Assembly: GCF_000512585.2 (NCBI RefSeq)
Contig: NC_089248.1
Coordinates: 1,054,001-1,118,000 of the forward strand
Direction: 5' to 3'
DNA: 64,000 bases
Origin: Kwoniella bestiolae CBS 10118
Lineage: Eukaryota > Basidiomycota > Tremellomycetes > Tremellales > Cryptococcaceae
Below are positions 35,237 to 46,868 of the stretch, in pieces (the first letter of the stretch is position 1; the number at the start of each line of letters is the position of its first letter). The translations under genes were made by a program, and so were the position numbers. The notes below the pieces were generated by a model, which was given only the letters and a program-made list of their open reading frames with translations, ran no database searches and had not been told where the DNA came from.

Positions 35237-36005
35237 AACGTGCCGGCTTGCGCAAGCCATCGCTGTGGTTTGTAGTTGATTGACACGAAGACGATCGTGA
35301 CGGAGAGGAAGGAAGGAAGACAAGTCTAAAGAAACATCGCTCATTGAGCTACCTGACGATCATGCAACATCTGACTCTTTCGGAGGCACTTGAGCAGCAT
35401 TCATGCGACCGAATCAGGCGTGTAAGGGAGCATCTTGTATTCTGTTAAGAACATCGACTACCAATTGTGATCGGTAGCAGCTCATTCCGAGCGGGACAAG
35501 GGAGCGCGGCGGCAACATACATCCAACTTTTAGAAGGGTTCAGCATTATGATAGTGGACAACAAATTATGCTCGTGTCATCTTGGCGCATTTGTGTGACC
35601 TTTCAGCTGGAGTGACCCCTCCATCTCTGACAGCTGAATACCTGTCGATGAGCTGAGGCATGCATTCCCCTCTCTTTGCAGAACAAACTCCAGTTGAAAA
35701 CGTCGATCTGGGTTCTGAGATTAACGTAAACTTCAATTGGATACTAACGTAAAATCAGATTGAAAACGTGGATTTCCCGATCGCCGATCTCATTCAAATG
35801 TAAATCGTCACCATACATGATATAGCGTCATAACCATATTATGACCGTTGAATTGGGGTCCAGTGACCTATATATATCTGGGAGCATGGTTGACAAGATG
35901 TCAGTCGTTCTCCCAGTAGCTAACAATCAGCGTACATACTCAAATCAAGTAAGTGTGTCCCAACTACTATAGTGATACTCAGCGTTAACGCCCCTTTCAG
36001 ACACA
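35237..36005 (+). promoter_or_regulatory. Intergenic region with a 5'-UTR intron
   Basis: 769 bp. A TATATATA element is at 35869-35876. A well-formed intron (GTAAGT donor at 35949, TTTCAG acceptor ending at 36000, 52 nt) sits just before the next ATG, so the downstream gene probably has a spliced 5' leader. Nothing else recognisable. Confidence 0.5.
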
Positions 36006-36383
36006 ATGACATTCAGACTCGCCTTACGACCCATCCGACCCATCTCGCGTGTCACCCTCGCACGACCTCTCCACTCGACCGCTCTCAGACGGACTCAAGC
36101 AGGGTACGGAGATCCCCAAGATGAAAAGGCAGACAATCACACTCCACTACCATCTTCCACACCTGATCCTCACCCACAAGGTCAAGGTAAAGGACCAGGA
36201 ACTAAGACTGGAACGACCGATCCGGAAGTAGCTCAAGGGGGAGTAGGAAACGCAGGTGGAAAGAAAGGTTCAGGTAGCGAGAGCAACGAGAAAGTCAGTG
36301 GACAAGAGATAAAGGAGACAAAGAAGATTGGAGAAGAACCAAAGAAGGAGGAAGTTGGCGGAGCAGGACCAATCGGCGGATAA
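36006..36383 (+). CDS. Small mitochondrial-targeted protein, function unknown
   Basis: A 125-residue intronless reading frame. The N-terminus (MTFRLALRPIRPISRVTLAR) has many Arg and no acidic residues, as expected of a mitochondrial presequence. A likely cleavage region (LHSTALRRTQ) follows. The remainder is low-complexity: Gly/Pro/Thr-rich, then Lys/Glu-rich, ending EEVGGAGPIGG. The segment AGYGDPQDEKADNHTP just after the presequence resembles short conserved hypothetical proteins known from many fungi. No catalytic motif is visible. The ATG follows an inferred 5'-UTR intron by five bases. Confidence 0.65.
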   Translation: MTFRLALRPIRPISRVTLARPLHSTALRRTQAGYGDPQDEKADNHTPLPSSTPDPHPQGQGKGPGTKTGTTDPEVAQGGVGNAGGKKGSGSESNEKVSGQEIKETKKIGEEPKKEEVGGAGPIGG

Positions 36384-36578
36384 CCGTGAGTTATACCTAT
36401 CCTCAGAGTATTGTACACATGTTGATCGTATAATGCATGCAGGTGATACGGGGGGTTTCACTGGAGATATATGGAATGATGAACAGAAGTAAGAATGAAA
36501 ATGTAATGATATATATATGCAAATTATAAAAACCATGATTCGTGATGGGCATTACACATTCTAACAACCTGTTTATGA

Positions 36579-39500
36579 CTAACCCCTCATAGCCTTGACA
36601 AACTCGGTATAGGTCTTTCGGAAATCTTTGGCTTGCTGGGTTCTCAAACTGTTGACAAATTGGTTGGCGATATCGGGAGGACAGTTCAATCGGGGGAGTA
36701 AATCGTTGAGTAAGAAATTGATCGCTTCCTGACCTCGAGCTTGAGCGGTACTTCGAACAAGTGCGGCCATTTCGAAAAGGGTCTACGAGGTGTCAGCAAG
36801 ATTCGCGTGTGCTTGTACCAGGACTCACCAAAGTACTGCTCCTGATATTGAACTCCTTCCTCGCTGGGACTTCAAAACACGCAGGTACCAATCGTTGGTA
36901 GATGAAGTTTTCATACCCAGGTAAAGCTTGCTTTGCTCGATCTTCCTTGGCAATGGCGTGTTGGTTGGTGGCGACGGCAGTTCCATTGGCGACAGCTTTG
37001 CTCATAGCAGACATTGCGCTATCAGCAAAGACAGAGGGTTGAGCTGCTGCTTCGGGCGATGTACCCCAGGCGATCACGCTTCGAGCAAAGAAACCAAAGG
37101 CGAATCGTTGTGAGCCGGGATCCGAGCAATCTTGGGTCAGACCTAATAAGGTGGTCAGAAGGTTCTCGAATTCCGGCTTGTTTCGTTCGGTGATGAAGAC
37201 TCCATCGAGGTTGGCGTTCATGAGGGCGGTGAAGAAGTTGAGGTACGCGTCTTTGAGTCGGGCATGAGTTTGAGCTTCATCGGTTCCGGTAATGGGTTGT
37301 TGCAGAATCGCGAAGATACGGGAAAGGAGGGGGAGAAGGAGCATGTCCATGGTTTCAAAGGTGTTTTTCTGGAAGCTCGTCAGCGATTGCCTCCACTACA
37401 CTAGACTCACCTTTAATCGATGCATCAACAGCCCTAAGAACAGCATAAAGTCGACCAACTCGGACGTCTCGTACTCGGTCACTACGACAGACACGAATCT
37501 CGGGACCAGCTCGGCGACGGTCGATCCGATCGCATTGACAAATTGAGCGAAAGCGAATCGAGCCTGTATCTGGTCAGCAACAGATAGATATTGACTAGAC
37601 GATGACAAAACTCACCGCATCCCTAACCACTCTTTGCGTCTTCACAGCATCCAGGGCTTGCAACAACGCTTCTGTCATTTGCTTGAAAGCTGGAGTGTAA
37701 GGGAGCTTCTCAACTTGGGTATCCGAGACCATCGGGAAGCCTTTCGCCAAATGACCAAGTGCCATGAGATGATGGTGGACTTGAAGGACCGCTTGAAGAT
37801 CGTTAGGATCTGTCCTGAATCTTTCTACTCCAGATGCCATTCCACTCATCAGAGGTCCAGCAATAGCTTCCAACAGAGGGATCTGCTTGTTTGAGTCAGA
37901 CTTGGTGAGGTAAATAAGCTGACCCGCTGCTTCGAAGAGGTAGAGTTGGTCCACGGCATAAGACTTTCCAGTTGTCGCTTTAGTGAGTGGATCCTCATCA
38001 GGCGAGTCGGCGGACGGCACGTCCGCGTTGATAACCAGAAGATCCTATCAGAGTCAGCTTTGTTCGCATCTGGAATGACTCACCTTGATGCTGTCCAAGA
38101 TTGGCGGTACCATTGCATCCACTGTGCTGTTTCTGCAATCCTTGCAAAGCTTCTGGAAGAGATAGAAGCATCGACGTCGAACGAATTGGTCGGTATGGTG
38201 CACACCTCTGTGGGCTTTGTCAGCTTTGTTCAGCTGGTGATGCACTCACCTTCCATCCAAGATCGCCTCAAACATGGGTTGAATCGCTTCTGCTTTGTAT
38301 TTCCAGAACTCGACGTAACGCACCGAGATCTCGAAGTACTGGAGTGTAACACTAGGATGGGGATAGGTGGAAATTCCTGATGCCATACATCGTTTGAGTA
38401 ACTCTCCGAGTGGTGAGAGTGGGTATTGATCGTAATCGAAATTCTCTTTAGCTGTGCCATAATCCACCTCGGGTTCGGCAATATCGCTGGTGGGTGTGGA
38501 TCGACCACTCGAGATGGACTTGTTGACGCTGGCTCGATAGACCTTATCTCGAGCAGCTTTGGTAGCAACCTCGGGTGGAAGATCGTAAAATCCAGCACGA
38601 GTATTGCCTAATTGTCAGCTCAGCCCGCAGTATGCTGCACTCACTTTTCGAAAGCTCTCCAAAAGTATAGATCAGATGCAATGCCAACTCCGCTTGTTGC
38701 CAAGGTACCGCCGACGCACCACCAGCTTGGTAAGCATCCAGAGTAGCTACTACAATCCTTGCAACCACTTCTGTATGTAAACCTTTTTCTATTTGTGCGA
38801 TAGATTCGATGTAAGCTCGGCATTGCTAAAGGCACGTCAGCTTTGATTCTCGTCAAGTTACACTCACAACTCGGAACGTTCGGAACAAAGCCATCTCATC
38901 ATCTGAATCCTCGTCGCTACCAGGCGCCTCCCATTCCGCATCATCAGGCCAAGCCAATTGTCGAATCAAAATATCTAACATGGAAGCTAAGAATTCTCGC
39001 CGTTGAGGGGTAAGAGGAGGTGGAGGACTAGGTGCGGGTGGTTGAGGTTGCCCTGCTTTCACGGGTGGAGGGGCGAGAGGAGGTTTGTAGATTCGTTTGT
39101 ACTACAGACCAATTAGCGTGATCCATATACTTTATCGACTTACCACTCGGAGAAGATCCGAAGCGAAAGGAGCTACGGCGATCGGCACTTCGTATTGACG
39201 ATCGCTTAAGAAACGAAGCAAAAGGGGAAGTCCAACCGTCATCATACTCTCCGCCTCGTTTCGTAAAGGTTCTGGTATTTCAGTCTACACACAGTCAGCT
39301 TCATCCATGTGTATTTCAGCACGCACATTCTCGAAAAACCCAATAAGTTCCGTTCCGAAAGTAGCTAAGATGCTCGCAACAGCAGCACGGAAAGCTATTA
39401 CTTCTTCATTATCCTTGACCCCTCTTGTTTCCGATTCTAACGGATCTACCAGAGACACGAGGTTGAGAACTCTCAAAACTTCTAATCTTGCTTGAGGATC

Positions 39501-40631
39501 TTGGACACCTTTCGCAGCGAGAGATTTGATTATGTTGGCTGTAGCAGTACGCAAGGGGATGTGGCTTGAGCGAAGGAGGCGGTGGTAGAGGGCAAGGGAT
39601 TTGGGCTGTAAGCTGACACCAAGGTCCACCCACGCTACAAAAATGTCAGATTTGATCCTTTTTTTTTCAGTCACATATGACTTACGAGTCCAAGTAACCA
39701 TCGTCTTCAATGCCGTTTCTACCACTTCCAACCATTTCCCTTCTCCACCTTGTTCCAGCATATCCAGACCTTTCTCAACCAGATCCAACATTCCCTCCAC
39801 CGCTATACGTTCGTCCCCACTGGATCTGATAACATCTCGAACTTCTCCGTCACGCTGTTGTCTATCCTTGGAGAATTTTCGGGCACTTCGAAGGGTAACA
39901 TCGTGCACCTCCTGAGCTATTTCTGTGAGCACACGAAGGGTGAGGAGTGCAGGGTGGAAGTTGACGGGCGCTGCCGGTGGTACGGTAAGCAGGGAGAAAA
40001 GAGGACGGAGGAAGGTTGGGATGGTTGTAGGAAAAGCGTTGAGGAAGAGGTGCGCGATGGTGAAAGCGAGCTTGTTTCGGAGGACTGAGCTGATATGAGC
40101 TTGGTTCTTGTCACATGTTGTAAGATTGTCACGTACACGCTTGACCACTTTCGCAAGAGCCTTGGACATATTCGGTCTGCACAAACTCGATGACAGCGTT
40201 ATACATGGCCTGTTGAGCTTCCGAGGTGATGTCACTCGATCTGCGGGTCGGTCAGCTCTGTCTCGCATTTCAGTTACTCACCTTTGGGTCAAGGCCGTAT
40301 CTACCACCTGCTCGCAGAACATCCTCAGATCCGTTTCCAGCTTTTCCTTGCCATCCTTACCAGGATTGGATGGTCCAGGAGCACCTGCACCTTGAAGATA
40401 GAGAGCCAAGCAGTCCTACACGAATACACGTCAGCCCCTTCTTCCCACTTTCATTGCTCACACGAGCGGGTAAAGATTGACGCTCACCTGCCAGGTTTCC
40501 TGCGAGAGCTGCTTGACCTTTGTGAGGTAATCTATTGCTTGCTGTTTCAACTCTGCATTGACATTGGAATCTGTACTGGCGGCGATTCGGACTGCTTGAG
40601 GGATATCGTTGAGGTGAGAGGAAGACGCCAT
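36579..40631 (-). CDS. LOS1: Exportin-T (LOS1/XPOT), tRNA nuclear export receptor
   Basis: Karyopherin-beta that carries mature tRNA out of the nucleus with RanGTP. It begins MASSSHLNDIPQAVRIA and continues LKQQAIDYLTKVKQLSQETWQ, DCLALYL and EAQQAMYNAVIEFVQTEY. The Exportin-1-like domain element VLRNKLAFTIAHLFLNAFP, typical of exportin-T, follows. The rest is all-helical HEAT-type sequence ending FRKTYTEFVKAMRG. Roughly 1,050 residues are expected, in line with the family, over some 15 exons. An upstream in-frame ATG at 40700 would add 23 residues (including RRKKK) but would read through an A11 tract. I prefer 40631. Ran, its required partner, lies about 31 kb away in this window. Confidence 0.85.
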
Positions 40632-41169
40632 AACGGCGATTTTTTTTTTTCTTCTTGAATTTTCTACTGGTGTTGTTTCGAGCTTGAAAACGGTTGTCAC
40701 TGAAGCCGGGAGATGAGATGCAGGTGGATACAGTCAATGCTGAGAGATGCTTGATAACGAACGCAGGAAACGAGAAAGATGAAGAGGTAGAGCAAAGAAG
40801 TAGAAGAGAAGTGGAGAAGATATGGAAACAAATGTTGAAGAGGATCAACATACATTTCAACAATTCACCCACTCAGTCACTCGACACAACCTATTTTTCA
40901 GGCACGCATCATTCATTCATCAGAATCATACCATCTCCAGTGGTTTGCCACATCATAATGTGACATGGGTACATCGATAACAGTCAATCTCGCTATGATT
41001 GCTCTCGCATGCTACCTCATATGAGCGTTCCAGTTTACTAAGATGCATGATACATTCCGGACCGATGCAGAATGTACAGAAAAAAATATAATCTGAAAGT
41101 CGAATAGTCGTAACGCCGTCCGTTGACCTCCCTGCGTCCTCCTCCAAACCCATCACCTCAACCTCCACT
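40632..41169. promoter_or_regulatory. Promoter of exportin-T and 3' flank of NDUFS7
   Basis: 538 bp between tandem minus-strand genes. On the coding strand an A11 run (40640-40650) lies 9-19 nt before the exportin-T ATG, a typical fungal leader feature. No gene is visible. Confidence 0.45.
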
Positions 41170-42274
41170 CTACTTTCGGTACCATCGTACACCTTGTCTG
41201 TTCCTTCGCATCTTTCGTTGTAGTTGAAGCATTCCATAGAGGAGAGCCTCAGCGGTTGGAGGGCTACAGTGGATATCGAAATTTAGCACATGATCGTACC
41301 TGATGCGTATACGATTACTCACCACCCTGGTACGTAGATATCTACAGGTACAATTCGATCACACCCTCGAACTACTGAATAAGAGTAGTGGTAGTATCCA
41401 CCACCGTTGGCACATGAACCCATCGAGATAACCCATCGAGGCTCAGGCATCTGGTCGTATACTATCATTCTTTTGTCAGCATGGAAACGTCAATTCTCCG
41501 GACGAGTAACATACCCTTTCTCAACGCAGGTGCCATCTTGTTGGTCAAAGTACCGGCAACAATCATGATATCACTTTGACGAGGTGAAGCTCGGAACACC
41601 ACACCTAATCGATCTTGATCGTACCGAGCGGCGGCCATGTGCCTGTAGGCGTTCGTCAGCTCGGCCTTGGACTCTTTGATCGTCACAGACTCACATCATC
41701 TCTACGGCGCAACAAGCAAGACCGAAAGTCATTGGCCACATCGAGCCCTGTCGAGCCCAGTTGACCACTTTATCGAGTGTAGAGAGGACATATTCTGCGA
41801 TTGGCTTCATCAGCGACATGTCCCAGAAATATCTAACATTCAAGTTTCCTTCGTCGGATCTCGTGATCGCTACGGGTTTGCATAGCTTGAACACTCACCA
41901 GCACCATTTCTTGGGGTCTCCAGACTCAACTGATTACTTCCCCTCTGTGCTATGGCAGTAGCAGGTGTGGTGGTAGAAGGAGATGAATCGGCGGTGTTTA
42001 AGGAAGATGTAGGGGTATTGGGTCTGAGGGCGATAGCAGAGTTTGAGATCGGTCGACCTGTATGTGAGAACCATCCTGTCAACATCCTCCTATCCATTTC
42101 ATTTCCACGATCCGATCTGAGAATCACTAACCGATCGCGAGTGCTGGTCGAAGGGTTGAGGAAGAAGCTTTGGCAAGAACGCCTAGTGTTTGAAGTGATC
42201 AGCAATTGTACCACAATCCGTGGTGATCTGATCGACTCACCGTTTCTGAGACCTGGCAAGAGAGTGGTAGCCAT
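41170..42274 (-). CDS. NDUFS7: NADH:ubiquinone oxidoreductase 20 kDa subunit (NDUFS7/PSST)
   Basis: Complex I core subunit that carries iron-sulfur cluster N2, the electron donor to ubiquinone. The N-terminal part ([12 protein letters not shown]..., rich in Ala, Ser and Arg) is a mitochondrial presequence spread over three exons. The mature protein starts about [20 protein letters not shown]. The cluster ligands are visible: the tandem cysteines in [11 protein letters not shown], the Cys in [16 protein letters not shown], and the Cys in [13 protein letters not shown]. The quinone-loop arginine segment [19 protein letters not shown] is present. It ends RQGVRWYRK (TAG 41170-41172). Divergent from OXA1. 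Confidence 0.96.
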
Positions 42275-42726
42275 TTTGAGATGATGATATGGGGTGATGA
42301 AATGATAGTACAAAGATGTACAAAGGTGTTATGATAGAATGATAACAGTCGTAAGTCGTATCTCACTGAGATGTCAGATAGGTAAATGTTGAATGCTACC
42401 AAGTAGAGTGTCACTGTAGGCTCTCGCCGCTCTTGCACTTTGTAAACCAATGAGATGAACCATGTTATATACCACGGTATTATATCGGAGTTATCCGGAC
42501 ATTCAGTCAAGTGGCATTCTTCCAATCATATGTAATCATCCTTTCCTCCACTTGTCCTCTTCATCTTCATCTGTTTCTGTTTCTGTTTTTTTTCAAAAGA
42601 TGCGAGTTGCATGTAAACTCTGACATCGATACAGAGTAGTCCATCGAGATCATCTGCGCAGCTTTCGTCACCCAGCCCGCTCGTCACTGCTCATACAAGC
42701 TCATCGACAACCTCAAGTTTGCTGCG
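42275..42726. promoter_or_regulatory. Divergent promoter, NDUFS7 / OXA1
   Basis: 452 bp serve two genes for the mitochondrial inner membrane. A pyrimidine-rich run (CTGTTTCTGTTTCTG-type, then eight T) lies near 42569-42595 on the OXA1 side. No specific factor site is claimed. Confidence 0.5.
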
Positions 42727-44554
42727 ATGCTATCAAGAACAGCCTTACGCCGGGTCGCTCGTCCTCATTCCGCTTCGGTCCAGCCTCTAGCTATCCGACA
42801 GTTGTCTCATGCCTCGGTGCGAGTAAGTGTTCTCCTACCATGATCATGTGATACTCCAAGCTAACGTATCTTCACAGCCCTCCCCTGTAGCGCTTGGCAA
42901 AAGACCAGCTCTTCCCAATCCTCGTTTCGCTTCTCCCCTCGTCGCTTCATCCCGAAACCTTTCTTGGACACCATGGCGAACCCCTTCTCCCCCTTCTGCT
43001 TCAGTCGATGAGCCCATAGGAGCGGCTTCAGCATCCCCGATCACCCCTGAGACTCCACCAGAACCAATACTGTCCGAATCACACCCAGATCTTACGTCGA
43101 CTGCTTCTGCTCAGCCAACACTCCCTGAATCGTTCACTTCCTCACCACCAACTATCGATCCCTCTTTACTACCCCAGCCACCCGCAGATGGGGTGACGCC
43201 AACATTGGCAGATCTGATATTGAACTCTGGAAAACCATTAGAAGAAGTTTTACAGTCTCCGGAAGCTGTCCATGCTGCTATGCAGGTGTCGGATTTGAAG
43301 TTGATGGGTTACGAGCATGGCTTCTTTAGCATCTCTGGTTGGTTTACAGACGCTATCGTAGGATTACATACGACAACAGGATTACCTTGGTAAGTAATTA
43401 CACCACTTCTCATATTCATCGCTAACTCGCCTATAGGTGGGCCACCATCGCTTCCATTACCGTCGCTATCCGACTTGCTCTTTCCCCTGTTCTCATTTCA
43501 ACCCAAAAACACAACGTCCGACTAGCCGCCGTTAACCCCCAGATACAAGGTCTAATGGAAAGAGCAACAGAAGCCAAGAACAAGGGGGATGTACATGCTC
43601 AAGCGTTGACGGGTCAAGCTATGAGGCAGTTGATGAAGGATCATAACGTGAACCCCGTTCGAGCTCTCCTCCTACCTGTCCTTCAGCTACCCATCTTCTT
43701 GACGTTCTTCAACATCATCCGTGGACTGGCAAATCTCCCTCTACCTCAGCTGAAGGAAGGTGGCATAGGATGGGTCACGGATCTGACTGCTGCGGATCCT
43801 TATTATATTCTTCCTCTTACTTCGTTATTGTTCACGAATCTGGTGTTCAAGGTGAGCTGTTCTTTCCACATGTATAGTAATGAAAGCTGACAGCGCAACA
43901 GTACGGTGCAGATGGTATGGGTACCGCCCAAAAAGCCGGATCACCTGAAAGAACCGCTCACATCAAGAACTTCATCCAGATGACGACTTTCATTTCTCTC
44001 CCGGTTGTATCCTTCTTCCCCGCTGTAAGCTTTGCATTGTAGAATGCTCAAGGAGAATAGGACACGACTGATCCATGACTCAGGCCATTCTATTCTACTG
44101 GACCTTCTCAACCGGTTTCACGCTCCTCCAATCTATCATCCTCCGTCAGCAAGCAGTAAAGAACTTGCTTGGTATCCCTACCCCTCCCGTCGTCCCTCCT
44201 CCACCTGGACAAAAGGAATTCAAGAATCCAAACTGGTTGGACACCATCAAAGCTGCCAAAGAATTCTTCGATACGAGATATGCACAGGCACAGGAGATGC
44301 AAGCTGAGCAGGGTGCTCAGAAACTCAGAGAACAGGCGCTCTTGGCTAGGAATCGACCTCAGCAGGCAGTTCAGTCGGTTGAGAGGATAAGGGAAAAGGC
44401 TCCTGTCGCTGCAGCCACCTCTGCTCCTGCTGCTGCACCATCGGCATCCAGTGCTCCTGCCTCATCCGCCGCCCCTGCTAGACAGCTGAGTCCCAGAGAG
44501 GCAGAGAAACAGAGGAGAGTAGCTGCTGCCAGGAAGAAGAGATCGGGGCAGTAG
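42727..44554 (+). CDS. OXA1: OXA1/YidC family mitochondrial insertase
   Basis: Inserts mitochondrially made proteins into the inner membrane and binds ribosomes through its matrix tail. The N-terminus MLSRTALRRVARPHSASVQP is a presequence, split by an early intron. A long Pro/Ser-rich segment follows. The conserved core starts GWFTDAIVGLHTTTGLPWWA and continues with ASITVAIRLALSPVLISTQK, VRALLLPVLQLPIFLTFFNI, ADPYYILPLTSLLFTNLVFK and AAILFYWTFSTGFTLLQSII, giving five helices. The C-terminal matrix tail of about 150 residues is coiled-coil-like and basic, ending AARKKRSGQ, as required for ribosome binding in the family. Confidence 0.95.
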
Positions 44555-44879
44555 ATCTATTTGTACATCTAGAGTAGTCATCATTCATCATGCATCGCAC
44601 TGCACCACTTGCTCTTATCTACCTACGTATGAGATTAAGGCAGAGGTTCAAATCTTGTATGAGAATTGTAAACATATTTACCTGACACATATTTACCTCC
44701 ACTTTGACTTGCCGCTGATTTCAACGAGAACATCCTCGAAAACGTCATCGTCAATCGTTCGGCAAAACAGTCAGAAGTCAACAATAAATGGAATTTCGCA
44801 CATTTCAATCATCTACAAATCATCTTGTAACTTATCTCTCAGCGCACAATTGCCATCTATAACAGAGCATACCCTCAAC
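44555..44879 (+). promoter_or_regulatory. Promoter of the scramblase gene
   Basis: 325 bp between tandem genes. Nothing recognisable beyond AT-rich sequence. Confidence 0.4.
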
Positions 44880-46830
44880 ATGCTACGCCAACTGGCGAGA
44901 TCAGCTACAATAGCTGGACCAAGTCGACAGCTACTCACACCAAGATACCGAGGGATAACAACCGCTCTTCCTCTCCTTCGGCAAGATGATCGACGTGAGT
45001 CTCCTTCGACATCCGCTTACCAAGACCATATTTTGAGCTGATTGTTCGTTTACGCAGTACCAAGAGGACACATTCGACCTCGTCGAAGACCCATTCAACC
45101 TTCTCAGCCATCCGATCCATCTAACCCCCAAACACCTCCAGGCCCATATCCGCAATACGATTTCGACCAATATGATCCCTCTACCGTCCAACCTCCTGTG
45201 CCTTCTAGACCAGTCTACATACCCCCTGATCCTCAAGGTATACTGCAGGATAATCATGCTGCGAGGGAGATATTGGCTCATGAGAGTTTGGTGATTGTCA
45301 GACAGCTTGAGATGTTAAATGTATTTATGGGTGTAAGTTCATTTCCATCTTCATATGATCTGATGCCTGGCTGATAGTGGGGATGGGACAGTTCGAACAA
45401 GCTAATAGGTATGCTATACATTCACCTGATGGTCAACATGTCGGATTGTGAGTTTTTTCAATTTTTACCCCTGGATGGGAGAATAATAGCTGATGAATGG
45501 ATGATAGTTTGGCGGAAGAAGAACAGACGATATTGTCTGCTATTTCGAGACAAGCTCTAAGGACTCATAGACCGTTCAGAGCGGTGATCATGGATAAGTA
45601 TGGTAAACCTGTACTATGGGTGAGTTTGCCTCTTACTTCCCACTCGTTTCGTATAACCTGCTGAGCAGATCGACGATGCCAGATTCGACGACCATTTGCA
45701 TTCATCAATTCTAGAATATTCGTACACGCGCAGGAAGGAGCAGAGGGTATGCTGGTAGGAGAAGCCCAGCAGTAAGCTATGTCTCACTGTACATAGCGAA
45801 TTGGTACCAGCTGACCCATTTTTAACGTTCCCAGACAATGGCATCCATGGCGAAGACGATATAACCTTTTCCAGAGGTGAGTTGCTTGATTTTGTCGGCC
45901 GGTCCACAGGCTGACTCATAATCGCAGGCGAGAGGAAGAGACATTCAAGCAATTCGCAAAAGTGGATAGTGGTTTCTTAGCTTGGGACTTCTGGTTGAAA
46001 GATCGAGATGATCGTAAGTTCAATATCAACTGCAGACCCAACTCCGCTGATCACTTCTGTCTGGTAGGTCTCGTCGCATCAATCAACAGGAATTTCCGAG
46101 GGATAGGAAGAGAGCTGTTCACTGATACTGGTAAGTCTCCCTCCAACAGCACTGCGGAAAACATGCTGAAAATTTACACAGGACAATATGTCATTCGTTT
46201 CGATGCTGCCGGTACTGAACTTGATCTTCCACCTGGATCGAATATCAATGTGCAGGGACAATCGTTGATTTTACCGGAAGGGAAAGAAGGGGGATTGAGT
46301 TTGGATCAGAGGGCAATGACCCTAGCTACGGCAGTGTCTAGTGAGCTTTCCGAGGACTACTCTTACTTCTGATTAAGCTAACTTCTTCCTCTTCACAGTC
46401 GATTTTGACTATTTCTCTCGACATTCCGGCAGCGGGTGAGCAATCCTCTTCGTTCGGATACACTGATCCAAGCTGACTAATCTATAGTGGTATGGGATTC
46501 CCATTCATCTTTTGGGGAGGTGGAGATGGCGGCGTGGAAGCTACTCAGGGCAGACCATCAGATGTACAGCCTTCGGATGGTACGGCTGCAGGTGCAGCGG
46601 CTGGAGCAGCGGGAGCAGGAATGTCGGAAGATGAGCAGATATACGGTCGACAGCCATCTCAAGACCGCCCTTCAGACCCTGAAAAATACCCTCCCAGTGA
46701 TGAGGGTATGGAGGGGTACGAAGAAGAGTCTGGATGGGGAGATGACGAGGTTATGCAGGATCCTTGGTCGCAGCAACAAAGTGACGATGGAGGCTGGTTT
46801 GGTGGTGATGGAGGAGATTGGGGAACATAA
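44880..46830 (+). CDS. AIM25: Phospholipid-scramblase family protein (AIM25-like)
   Basis: The start MLRQLARSATIAGPSRQLL is a mitochondrial-type presequence. A Pro-rich linker (PSQPSDPSNPQTPPGPYPQ) follows, then the scramblase beta-barrel domain: ILAHESLVIVRQLEMLNVFMGFEQAN (quoted in part), FRAVIMDKYGKPVLW, RRPFAFINSRIFVHAQ, WHPWRRRYNLF, SGFLAWDFWLKDRDD, ASINRNFRGIGRELFTDTG and YVIRFDAAG. The usual C-terminal hydrophobic helix is followed by an unusually long Gly/Ala/Asp/Glu-rich tail of about 110 residues ending GWFGGDGGDWGT. Yeast Aim25 is mitochondrial, and the role is probably lipid or membrane homeostasis. Its stop is only 38 bp from the convergent BUB3 stop. Confidence 0.85.
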
Positions 46831-46868
46831 TCATATTTATCACCATATGCATAACTCCTACAACCTCT

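Noticed and set aside
36579..40631. Exportin-1 (CRM1) as identity
   Set aside because: The N-terminal sequence and the LRNKLAFTIAHLFL element fit exportin-T, and the conserved CRM1 cargo-groove sequence is absent.
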